Below are positions 43,767 to 52,432 of a DNA stretch of 64,000 bases, in pieces. Origin of the DNA: Eutreptiella sp. 'Long Island Sound 2002' (Eukaryota > Euglenozoa > Euglenophyceae > Eutreptiales > Eutreptiaceae); assembly GCA_964036045.1 (NCBI GenBank), contig OZ038383.1:38177294-38241293 (forward strand), read 5' to 3'. The position numbers and the translations under genes are program-made. Position 1 is the stretch's first letter. Each line of letters begins with the position of its first letter. The notes under the pieces were generated by a model. It ran no database searches. It saw nothing but the letters and a program-made list of their open reading frames with translations, and was not told where the DNA came from.

Positions 43767-44380
43767 ATGGTAGGGAGAGATCAATATGGCTACACAAAAG
43801 GGCCATACTATATGGTAAAACCAGGCCCCATGCCCCCCGGGGGGCACAGCAAGGTCGAATCTAAAAAGCTCCACAAATTAGGCAGGTTTCCAAAATTGCG
43901 AGCCACAAGCGCCGCAGGAAAAGCCTTTTCCCAACTATACACACGCACTCGTGAGCTGAAACGCCTGTCCCCAAGGGCTGTGATCAACGTGGTGGTCACC
44001 CCCTCCCACTGGATCACCTCCATCAACGTTTGGGTGGACGCGGTGACCACATAGGAGCCGCGGGCGGACCTCACTTGAATTAGTGGCCCATTACATGCGC
44101 AACCTACCCATCATGACGGTGTTGGTGGAGCGCGCGCAACACCGCAACGTGCATATGCACCTACAATGCCTACTATGTGGTAGTGGCCCGGAAACGGCTC
44201 AACACTTGTGGGAATGCCCAATGCAAGCCCACAAGTGGCGCCCGGCCAGGCAACGTCTGTACTCGTGGCTCAACACCTGAGTCGATCTGCGTATCTCGCG
44301 AGTGCTAGACTAGCTGTGGGATCCAACCGTCTTGGAGCACACGGGCATGAGAGGGCAAAATGTATAAAAAAAAAAGTCAA
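43767..44380 (+). mobile_element. 3' end of a LINE (reverse-transcriptase C-terminus), truncated and frameshifted
   Basis: The plus strand encodes KLGRFPKLRATSAAGKAFSQ and VVVTPSHWITSINVWVDAVT, then, after a frame change near 44045-44080, AHYMRNLPIMTVLVERAQ and a CCHC cluster CLLCGSGPETAQHLWEC (C-x2-C-x7-H-x4-C) at 44167-44217. That is the pattern of the zinc-binding end (zf-RVT type) of non-LTR retrotransposon proteins. A TGA follows at 44278-44280. About 90 bp further on, an A-rich tail (AAAAAAAAAAGTCAAAAAAG) ends the element. The 5' part is absent, as is usual for LINE insertions. Confidence 0.72.
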
Positions 44381-44895
44381 AAAAGTCATGTTTTTGTGAA
44401 ACCATTCGACTCGGTACCCTATTACCTCATCCTTGGATGAGGGGTGGGTGTGCATACAGGTGATAGGGCAGGGTGTGCATACAAGTGGGACACTGTTAGC
44501 ATATAGGGTGTCACCTATCCCCCTCAAAGCAATTATAGGTGCGGCAGCACGGGTAGCAATGTCTAATGTCTGTGTGCTATCCCCACACGAGGCGGCATTG
44601 GCGCATCAATGAGTGTACCAGCTATCCCGTGAAATATTTCAGAGCGATCGGATCACATGAGATGGATGCCATGTGCTTTTGTTAATGTCGTCATAATTGT
44701 TAATGTTGTTAAACACCTGTTTTCTCATCACTTTGTTTGTATTCCATGTGCTCAGCCAACTGGTGTGGTTTTCGTTAGTGTTGATGTCCTTGCACCTCCA
44801 CATACAAAGAGATAGCTGTGCTTTGCTATCTATGCCTCTATACCAATGCATATGCGATAGGGGTCCACACAGTAAATGGAGACCAGATTTCCCAG
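44381..44895. other. Flank and probable intron
   Basis: No gene recognised. Pyrimidine-rich sequence leads to the acceptor at 44893-44895. Confidence 0.3.
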
Positions 44896-45115
44896 GGAGA
44901 AGTGGCATCACATTTCGTTTTCCATGCCGCTTGGAATCGGTACCCACACCTGCCCTAGTATTTGCTATGCTAAGGAGGGCTGACGCATGTTTCAGCACCC
45001 ATGCAACTGGCATGCTGTGGTGGCGGCATTTTGCCAAGATTCATAAGTTTGCCTCCATTTTGTGGAGGGTCCCAAGTGCGCTACACTGGGTGCTGTTTTT
45101 TCTTAAAAAAATCGG
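44896..45115 (+). CDS. Exon of an unknown plus-strand gene
   Basis: The 220-nt exon lies between the acceptor GATTTCCCAG and the strong donor CGG/GTGAGT. It encodes RSGITFRFPCRLESVPTPAL, VFAMLRRADACFSTHATGML and WRVPSALHWVLFFLKKI. It begins and ends with two-base parts. No domain was recognised; the Trp- and Phe-rich end is partly hydrophobic. Confidence 0.5.
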
Positions 45116-45639
45116 GTGAGTTGGCTTACCGTTATGCCCACAGTTGAATAGCTTTCACTGTGTGGTTGTTGGGGCATGGGGCATTATTTAATAGGTGTTG
45201 TGATTGTGCATGCATCCTGCATACGGTGCACCGCTTATCCCACATGTGCTTCTCATGTCACACATGTCAGCACCCCGACTCACATTTCCTTAGTGTGATT
45301 GGAGACCGGCCGCTGTGGCAGGGGTCAGGTCACTGATGGACTCTTGGTCATTCCGCAGACTTCCTGGTGCCAGTGATAACTGACTCCATCAGCAGACCTT
45401 TGTCACTCCATGTACACAGGTGTGGGGGGGACTCCGCAGGTGTCTTGACAACAATAATGAACGGGTTCTCTATTAGTAGTGGATGATATTCTCGGTTGCA
45501 CATCTTGTTTCGTGTGGAACGAATTAGCGGTGGAGTGGGAGCAGTACTCCAGCAGGTCCAGCCACGAGGGGTGGTGTGCCCCCAATACCCATGCGACACA
45601 TGGTGCGCATGGGTGTCAGGTTTGCCACGACTGCGGTTG

Positions 45640-45770
45640 CACCCTTTAGCTATGTGTTTGCACTTTTCTTGGGGTACTTGTTCAAGCAGTGGTACTGCTG
45701 CCCCATCATGATAGCACCTTGTCCAGGAGGGGGTTCTTGCTATTGTGAGTGTCAGTGGTGTAAGTCGCTG
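45640..45770 (+). CDS. Possible exon with a hydrophobic segment
   Basis: After GGGTGTCAG the frame encodes FATTAVAPFSYVFALFLGYL then FKQWYCCPIMIAPCPGGGSC, with a likely membrane helix and a Cys-rich end. One base at its start fits the two-base end of the exon at 44896-45115. Donor candidates GTGAGT and GTAAGT lie near 45745-45765. The link is tentative. Confidence 0.38.
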
Positions 45771-45895
45771 TCAACCCATTGGACATAGGGGGTTGGTTTG
45801 CAAGTATAAACAGGCTCCAAATTGTCATCCAGCTTGTGCTTGTGCCTGCATGCTCTTTGTTCTCCTCTCCTTCATTCCTCCACAACACATGAAAG

Positions 45896-46025
45896 ACAAG
45901 GATTGGACAAAGGCATCATCCGCAACACTGATCGCAAAGGCCTGATTGAAAATTTTCTCACTCATCAAACCAAACACTGCACTGCTTTTAAGGGCTTTAT
46001 GTATATGGAAACACGAGGTTTATGA
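45896..46025 (+). CDS. Possible terminal exon
   Basis: After a long pyrimidine tract (TTTGTTCTCCTCTCCTTCAT) and an AG, the frame encodes GLDKGIIRNTDRKGLIENFL and HQTKHCTAFKGFMYMETRGL before TGA. Protein-like composition; its link to the exon at 44896 is unproven because the phases with the middle candidate do not agree. Confidence 0.38.
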
Positions 46026-46280
46026 GGGTAACCATCTCCACCTTGCAGAGCACTGTCACTGGGCAACAACTCTTCAGTACGAAGAATTCATTTTGGGAAG
46101 GGGCTGGGATTGGTGCAAAAAAATAAGCCAGAAACGAAGAGGTGCTTGAATGCACACTGCGCTTCCCTTGCGGGCTGGAAAGGGCCCAGGCTCTAGACCA
46201 CAACCCCCGAATAGTTCCTGAAGCACACCTGTTCTGACCCTCAATTGCTTGACCCTCAACACCCCCAGCTCCGTGTCTGA

Positions 46281-46619
46281 ATGACAATTGATCCCGTACT
46301 TCTCCCACGTTTCATGGGTTATGTTACGGACAACCTCCGGAAAACAAACACGCTGCACCGAAAGGAACTATTTATAACGGCGCTACACAGCAGTGCACCA
46401 AACCTCACCTCTGGTGCATTGCCTTGCATTTGGCAGGAGATTTCACAAGCACAGCTTTCGTCCCCCCTTGAGATCCACCAGAGCACCCTGCCCACCCCCC
46501 CCCTCCACAATGTGAAGTGGGATTCGTGGCAGACAAATGCAGGTCCCGACACATTCAGGACAAACAAAAGCATCATCACAAACCTCACTGCCCGTCGGTC
46601 TCTGACCTTGTTAAACTAA
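46281..46619 (+). CDS. Hypothetical 112-codon ORF
   Basis: The ATG is preceded directly by an in-frame TGA, so this is a start codon or nothing. The frame encodes MTIDPVLLPRFMGYVTDNLR, TNTLHRKELFITALHSSAPN and LPCIWQEISQAQLSSPLEIH, ending in TAA. It has mixed, gene-like composition. No family was recognised, and the opposite strand is also partly open. Confidence 0.38.
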   Translation: MTIDPVLLPRFMGYVTDNLRKTNTLHRKELFITALHSSAPNLTSGALPCIWQEISQAQLSSPLEIHQSTLPTPPLHNVKWDSWQTNAGPDTFRTNKSIITNLTARRSLTLLN

Positions 46620-46679
46620 GTTAATGGGGACAGCCAACAGTACCCCCCCCCCCCTTTTGCAATAGCTACGCCAAAGTAC

Positions 46680-47370
46680 GGAATTAATACGGTCCCTACG
46701 CCTACTGTAGCTATTACAAGGGCGTAGCTTGCGCACCACACATACAACTACCGACATACACGTGAGAGAATGCATGGTATGAGTGCACCTTAACCTCCGC
46801 CCACGTTCCCAAAGGCATGCAAACACAAGAAAGTGTTTGAAACATGGAAATTCAGGTTCACATCCATGTTCTCACAAGCTATGAAGCATGAGAAGCCTAC
46901 AAATGTTCGGATTGGAAACCCTTCTTGCGATCATACACCATGCGGACCATGCGAACTCGATTTTTGAAAGGGGGGCACAGGGGTGTGTGACCACCTGCCC
47001 ACCCTTCATGTGCTCCAACACCGCAAACAGGTCCCCCTTCTCCGACGGCCCCTTCATTGTGGCATCCACACGCTCACCGGTGGAACGTGCGAAAATCACT
47101 GGACGCCCAGGTTGAAAAAGAGAAGATTGCATGGTGAGCTGGTGCAAGAAAGGGGGGTATAGTACACAAATATCCCCCAAATCAGAGCTATGTGGGTTCA
47201 AGTGGGCAAACACTCACAACAAATGTGTCCATGACCCTATGTGGCTGGCAAATTTGTCACCAAACCCATGTGTTAGGCGGCTGCACTACATTTGTAACGA
47301 ATTAAAATTAGGTACCAAATCAATACGGTCCCTACGCCTACTGTGGCTATTACAAGGGCGTAGCTATTAC
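46680..47370. mobile_element. Segment flanked by 44-bp direct repeats
   Basis: AATACGGTCCCTACGCCTAC followed by TGTAGCTATTACAAGGGCGT occurs at 46686-46729, and with one difference at 47321-47364. GCGTAGCT and AGCTACGCC words at each site also form short inverted repeats. The enclosed 0.6 kb carries a minus-strand remnant (46872-47130). Homopolymer runs (C12 near 46645 and G14 at 47373-47386) sit just outside both repeats. A short LTR-like or terminal-repeat element is one reading. Confidence 0.45.
46872..47130 (-). pseudogene. Element-protein remnant with SH3/Tudor-like module
   Basis: The minus-strand frame encodes FQPGRPVIFARSTGERVDAT, MKGPSEKGDLFAVLEHMKGG and CAPLSKIEFAWSAWCM. The pattern RSTGxxVxATxxGPSxxG...H/YxxGxxVV recurs at 52000-52160 and resembles a small beta-barrel (SH3 or Tudor-like) module. 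Only this module is visible. Confidence 0.4.
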
Positions 47371-47579
47371 AAGGGGGGGGGGGGGGTACACAGGGTCCTG
47401 AAGGTCCAATCCGCCAGTGTGCCATCGATTACCTGTTGCAGTTGCCTCCAACATGAAGAGAGCGGTTCAAAAGTCACTCGACAGCCAGCGATCCACCCCA
47501 ACACATTTTCCGTCAGGTGCAATAGGAAACCTGCAAAGCATTGCACAGCCATCAATCGACGCATCAACCAATAGGTGTC

Positions 47580-48237
47580 GGTTGACCAACGGTGTTTGGC
47601 ACTGAACTGATCACTTAACCGCCATTTGTCGGCCCGGGGGAAAGATTTTTCAGGTGGCCATGATCTCCTTAAAAGACTTGCTCCAACGGCCAGGTTTTAT
47701 TGCTGAGCCTTTTCACGGGGTCCACAAGGCTGAGTGAGTACGCGGCTTGGCACTTCCAGGTGTAGGTATGTGTTCGCCTTTTGAGGGGGAATCCTTCACG
47801 GGTGGGTACGTGGGTTAGTTGTTCAGCCGTTGGGTTGGGGGGCAAGGGGGTGTGTTAAAAAATTGCGAGAGGTGGAGAGCCAACTCATGATGCCACTGTG
47901 ACGAAGTCCCCATTTTGGAACTGCCCCACCCGCTGGCATCATGGCTTTGGGGGCTGGCACATGACATTTTGCCTCCCCGCGGGCATATATCTCGGAGTTC
48001 AACCGGGAGGGAGAGGTTCATCAAACGATCAAGGAATGGTTTTTTTTTTGGTGCGTTTGTTTTGCATGACTGTGCTGTGGCTGTGAGGGGGGCTCTGTCC
48101 TGAATAAAAAGAAGCCCTGATCCCTCCAATAGTTCGAATTGCTTCGGGTCCAGAGGCAAGTACAGTTAGCAAACCGCCAAGTGGAGCTGGGCTGTCAGAG
48201 GCAGAACTACGAGGATGACATACAGCCCGGCCCACCT
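47580..48237. other. 3' flank of the carboxypeptidase gene
   Basis: No gene recognised. A TAA in the carboxypeptidase frame lies at 48166-48168, 23 codons beyond its TAG, with no stop in between. Confidence 0.35.
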
Positions 48238-49704
48238 CTACTCGAGAGATCCTCGTGGAGCGGTGTGTCGGGTCAAACCAGTGCCACGGTCGCCCTCCCC
48301 AAAGCTGCGGCCCGCCACAAAGCGCGAAATCAAATCCAATGCGCGTTGCGGCTGATCGCTCGGCACCATGTGCCCCGCACCACGCACCACCACCTGAGTG
48401 AAATTGCCGACTTCCCGGGCGTAGCCGGCCACGTCTGGCAGCTGGCTCCCGGGTCCCATTGTGGGCAACCGCCACACTAACTTTGGGGCTGCGTTGTATG
48501 CCTCTCGGCCGCTCCACTGCACGCGCGATAGGCACTGCTCCGTGAGGGGCGGGCCCAGGATGACGTCATTCTGACCGTTGTAGATCAGCACTTTGTAGTG
48601 CTCGAGCAACGGGACCAACATGCCCACGACGCCCCGCAGCCAGTCGGCCTTCAAGTGGGCTTCGACCGTGCGGTTGGACGGCGCGTAGGCGCGGTCCCCG
48701 ACATGAATCTGCGCACGGACCTCTGGCCAGTTGAGCCACTGCACGAAATAGCCCCCGAGCGGGGTCGCATCAGGGGCCAGCTCAAAGTTGAAATAGTTCG
48801 TGGTCATGCCCGTCACGTTGGCGTAGTACGAGGGGTACGGGTAGAAATCTGCGTTGAGCATCTCATCAAAGACCTCGAAAGCCCCGATGGTGTCGCCGAC
48901 GTCGAGGCGCTGCGCCATCCGCGCTTCGTATGCACGGAACTGCTGGCGCTCCTCCTCGTCGACCATGCCCAAATACCACAGCAGATCGCCGAAACCCTGG
49001 AATTGCCCCACGGGATCGAACGCGCCGTCTCCGATTGCGATGCCCTTCAAATTGATGCGCCCCCCCGGGGCTGCGCCCTTGTTCCGCTCGTGGACAGTGT
49101 ACGCACACGCCGGCACGTACTTGCCCGCATATGACTCCCCAGTCACGTAGAAGTCGTTGCGGCGAAGATCCGGGAAGAGCGCAAAGAACTGTGTGAGCGC
49201 GACGTACAAATCGTCGCCGATCTGCCGCTGGTTCCTGGCGAAGCCGTCCTCGGTCTCCGTGAAGCTGAATCCCGTGCCCACGGGATTGTCCAGGAACAGC
49301 AGATGGAAGTGCTGGGCCCAGGAGACGTTTCTCGGCCTCAGGCGACCCCGCGTGACCTCGAATGGTCCGATCTCTGTGAACATCCCAAACAACGACGACG
49401 CCCCCGGCCCCCCTTGCAGCCAAAGCAGCACCGGGGCAGAGGTGTTGCCGTCCAGCGGCGCACAGTACCAGAAGAACGTGTTCCTCGCCCCCCGCCGGTC
49501 GAGCCGCATGAAGCCACTGTGCATTGTGTGCGCGGCGCTCCAGCCAAAGCCTGACAAGTCAACCTTCGACGCACGCTGCGCCTCCCGAAACCGATTGGGA
49601 AGGTAGTCTGTGATGAAGAGGGGGCGTTCCCCTGTGACAGCACTGCTCAGGGCAGGCATTGCCCAGCAACCGCTCAGGAACAAGAGAAGTAAAAAGCGCA
49701 TCAT
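48238..49704 (-). CDS. Serine carboxypeptidase (S10 family, CPVL-like), secreted or lysosomal/vacuolar
   Basis: An intronless minus-strand gene of 488 codons from a tandem ATG ATG at 49702-49704/49699-49701. Upstream in-frame codons lack a gene-like look, and the sequence from here gives a signal peptide (MRFLLLLFLSGCWAMPALSS). Family motifs are intact: WLQGGPGASS (residues 95-104), DNPVGTGFSF (139-148), the nucleophile in GESYAGKYVP (Ser191), the acid in YNGQND (Asp380) and the histidine in GAGHMVPSDQP (His445). N-glycosylation sequons occur at 87, 126, 296, 344 and 434. It removes single C-terminal residues from peptides in an acidic compartment. The length fits the family, whose proteins usually end close to residue 468; the last 18 residues to the TAG are extra. 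It is more GC-rich than its surroundings. Confidence 0.95.
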   Translation of the reverse strand: MMRFLLLLFLSGCWAMPALSSAVTGERPLFITDYLPNRFREAQRASKVDLSGFGWSAAHTMHSGFMRLDRRGARNTFFWYCAPLDGNTSAPVLLWLQGGPGASSLFGMFTEIGPFEVTRGRLRPRNVSWAQHFHLLFLDNPVGTGFSFTETEDGFARNQRQIGDDLYVALTQFFALFPDLRRNDFYVTGESYAGKYVPACAYTVHERNKGAAPGGRINLKGIAIGDGAFDPVGQFQGFGDLLWYLGMVDEEERQQFRAYEARMAQRLDVGDTIGAFEVFDEMLNADFYPYPSYYANVTGMTTNYFNFELAPDATPLGGYFVQWLNWPEVRAQIHVGDRAYAPSNRTVEAHLKADWLRGVVGMLVPLLEHYKVLIYNGQNDVILGPPLTEQCLSRVQWSGREAYNAAPKLVWRLPTMGPGSQLPDVAGYAREVGNFTQVVVRGAGHMVPSDQPQRALDLISRFVAGRSFGEGDRGTGLTRHTAPRGSLE

Positions 49705-50435
49705 CAAGATGTCCGACAAGGAGCATGGGGAATGGAGGGAGGGTGAGGCACCATTCGATTGCGGGGGAGGCGTTGCCCGGCACACACCTGGTGCGCAACT
49801 TTTGTAACCCCCCCCCCCGTGGCCCCATGGACAGTTGCTGAAGACCTTGCAACGGTCCCCCCAACCCCAGCAAGGAACGGTCACCAAATGATACCCCCCC
49901 TACCCCAGGAGGGGGGGGGCATGCGCAAGGACCCAAACCTAACCTTTCAATGAGAACTTCATTGCAACCACAGGGACTGTGCAAAGGGGCTATCCGGGGG
50001 GGGGGGGGGCAAGAATCCCAACTTTAGCCCCAATTTCATCACCCCCTAGAGAAGCCCCCCAAGCAGACCAGAATCAACCCCTAACCCCTCCCTACGGAGC
50101 ACAAAACAGAAGACCAAATGTGTGAATTCCACTTGCTCAACACACGTGACATGTATTTTGCCTAAAAAAGCCGACAAGTGTGTGGGTCAATACACTCTGC
50201 AGGATCATTTTCATGATATGCACCACAAAGTGTGATGGTGTGCTACTGGCAGCAACATGCACAAACGTTGCCTCATAACCTCTGTCATCTTGCGTGGCAG
50301 CTGAGTTGCCTGCATCAGTCGGCTTCCAAACATGAGGGGGAATGCGTTACCAGGGTCCAAAAAGGGGGGGGGGGGACCTGCCTCCGAATACAAAATACAA
50401 CAAAATGCAACGAAAAATGAACTAACTGATGAAAC
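49705..50435. other. 5' flank of the carboxypeptidase gene
   Basis: It presumably contains the promoter, but no TATA-like element was identified. Homopolymers C at about 49808-49818 and G14 at 49996-50009. No other gene. Confidence 0.35.
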
Positions 50436-50439
50436 TCAT

Positions 50440-50974
50440 TTGGACTGCCACACCTCATCTCGGGGAAAAGTGAGATGGCTGCAGAACCCTTGCTGTGTCA
50501 AGAAAACTGAAATAGATCTGGAAAACTGAATGACTGTGCAACCAAACCTCTGCAACAAAAGTGAAATGGCTGTACAGCCCCTACCATGTCAAGGGAATGG
50601 CTACGTAACTCCTACTGTTTCAGGGAAAACAGAAATTGCTGTGCAACCCTTGACGTCTCATGATGTCGCAAGGGAAAGTGACATGGCTGTGCAACCCCTG
50701 CTGTACTTAAGAAAACAGAAACCGCTGTGCAATCCTAACCGTCTTGGGGAGAAGGGAGCGCTGCATCACCCCTGCTGTATCAAGGAAAAATGAAACGGTT
50801 TCACAATCCATACTGTCCCGTGGGACCTCAAATGGCTCAACAGCCCCTGCTGTTTCGGGAAAAACAGAAATGGCTGCACAACAGAAAATCGAAATGGCTG
50901 CGTAACCCCCGCCGTATTGGGGAAAACAAACTTGGTTCCATGACCTCTGCCCTACCGGGGAAATAGAAATGGCT
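50440..50974. repeat. Tandem repeat, unit about 55-65 bp, left part
   Basis: Units of the type GAAATGGCTGTGCAACCCCTGCTGTNTCNGGGAAAANA recur about nine times. The same repeat resumes at 53772 after transposon copy 3, so the element was inserted into this array. Confidence 0.85.
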
Positions 50975-51212
50975 GGGCATTTGGTGAAACCTAGTATGCG
51001 CCATAGTAAAACCTAGTAAAATGTAGTAGAACCTAGTAAAATGTAGTAAAACGTAGTAAAAAAATTTTTTTGAATTTTTTTTGAAGTTTTTTTTTACTAG
51101 GTTAAAAGAGCAAAATTTCTAAAAAATTTTCCTTACTAGGTTACTAGGTAGTGACAAATTTGGACTTGCATTTGAACAAAAAACACACAGTTTATGGGGG
51201 GGGGGGGGTCAA

Positions 51213-51290
51213 CGGTAGGTGGTATTTGTGTTTAAGGGCATGGTGCCCCCTGGTCTATTCCAGGCCACTTGTGTACGTGGCGCCCCACCC
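51213..51290 (+). other. tRNA-like segment inside transposon copy 3
   Basis: GGTAGGTGGTATTTGTGTTT, AAGGGCAT and a GGTCTATTCCAGGCCACTTG part match the segment at 17510-17580 of copy 2 at a similar distance from the left end. Confidence 0.45.
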
Positions 51291-51756
51291 GGGCCAAACC
51301 GTGTATTGCAAGGTCAGCTCAAGAAAAGAAGGAGCTTTTACATCATAAATATATATACATATATCAGGTGCACACAAGTGTGCTTTATATGAAGTCGCAA
51401 AACACGCGCTTGTAGATGAGGTCCGCCTTCTTATCTTTGTATGTGGGTTGCGCAGAGGGAGGGTTGTGCTTGCACATGTTGCGAAGCACGCCCGTGGTCT
51501 TTGTATCCAACTCTTCAATTAGATTTTTGTCACACTCCAATTTCCCAAAGGCATCTTTGAGGTAATGCTCTGGAACAAAAAATTCCTTCCCACAGATCAC
51601 CACCTTTGGACAGACCTCATCTGCAGAAGGCGGCTTGTCAACCACAAGCCGGTCACCCAAGGCGAATGCCAACACAATGCATGCCAGTGTGGCAGTAAAT
51701 TGCGCTCTCCAATTGCGCAATGCCACACATATCTCCGAGGGACACAGAGGGAATCT

Positions 51757-52432
51757 TTGCACTGCGCGCGCACTGCGCGCTACTTTTGGACTATGTTCCC
51801 CCCGAAGAGCCCCCAAGCAAACCCCTTGGAAACACCCTTAGAATTAGGTGACCCAAACTGCCCCAGCTCAAGAAAGTTGCAAACTACCTTCCCTTCACAT
51901 AACACACATCATGCACAACTGGAAAAGCCATGAACAACGCATTGGTCGCCACCCTCAAGAACACAGAATTGTCTTTCTGTTCCATTGTCTACAAAGTACA
52001 CATGGACTCCATCTTGCATTGACGATTTACCACCCGTAGTGCATCTTGGTAGTACTCCAAGTGGATGAGCCCATCTCCCGCCATGCCAACCACCGTGGCA
52101 GGAACTCGCACGCTGTTGGAGCGGGTGTAGAACACCCGATCGCCAAGACTCAAATCCATGAAGAAAGTGTTTCTAAGAAAGGAGGAGGGGGGTATGAACA
52201 CCTGTAGCATATGTGCAAGCACGATAGATCAATGTGTGCACACGAGCATTGCGCCTTGCCATGCCTTGACACAACCATGCTATGCCTTGCCATGCCTTGA
52301 CCCAAACGTGCTACGCCTTGCGAAACCTCCGCTAGGGGTCACCATGATGCCCCTAGGGGCCCCTGGTATCTCAAAGTATGGGTCTCTAGTACGGCCAGGC
52401 GCCCAAATAGTTGCACTGCGCGCGTACTGCGC
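51757..52432. mobile_element. Insertion within transposon copy 3, flanked by 22-bp direct repeats
   Basis: TTGCACTGCGCGCG-C/T-ACTGCGC occurs at 51757-51778 and at 52411-52432 (21 of 22 identical). The enclosed 0.63 kb is absent from the matching position in copy 2. It holds the SH3-like module at 51989-52170. CATGCCTTGACACAACCATG / CATGCCTTGACCCAAACGTG repeats lie near 52260-52310. Confidence 0.55.
51989..52170 (-). CDS. Small SH3/Tudor-like module (element-encoded fragment)
   Basis: The minus-strand frame encodes MDLSLGDRVFYTRSNSVRVP, ATVVGMAGDGLIHLEYYQDA and RVVNRQCKMESM. The hydrophobic pattern, GDRV start and conserved ATVVG turn suggest a five-strand beta barrel. It resembles the remnant at 46872-47130. 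Probably one exon of an element protein. Confidence 0.45.

Noticed and set aside
46281-46619. COMM-domain protein
   Set aside because: A VKWDSW string recalled the COMM motif, but the spacing and the Leu-rich end do not fit.
49705-49887. Upstream extension of the carboxypeptidase frame by 61 codons
   Set aside because: The extension starts at a non-hydrophobic, GC-driven sequence; the tandem ATG at 49699-49704 gives a normal signal peptide.
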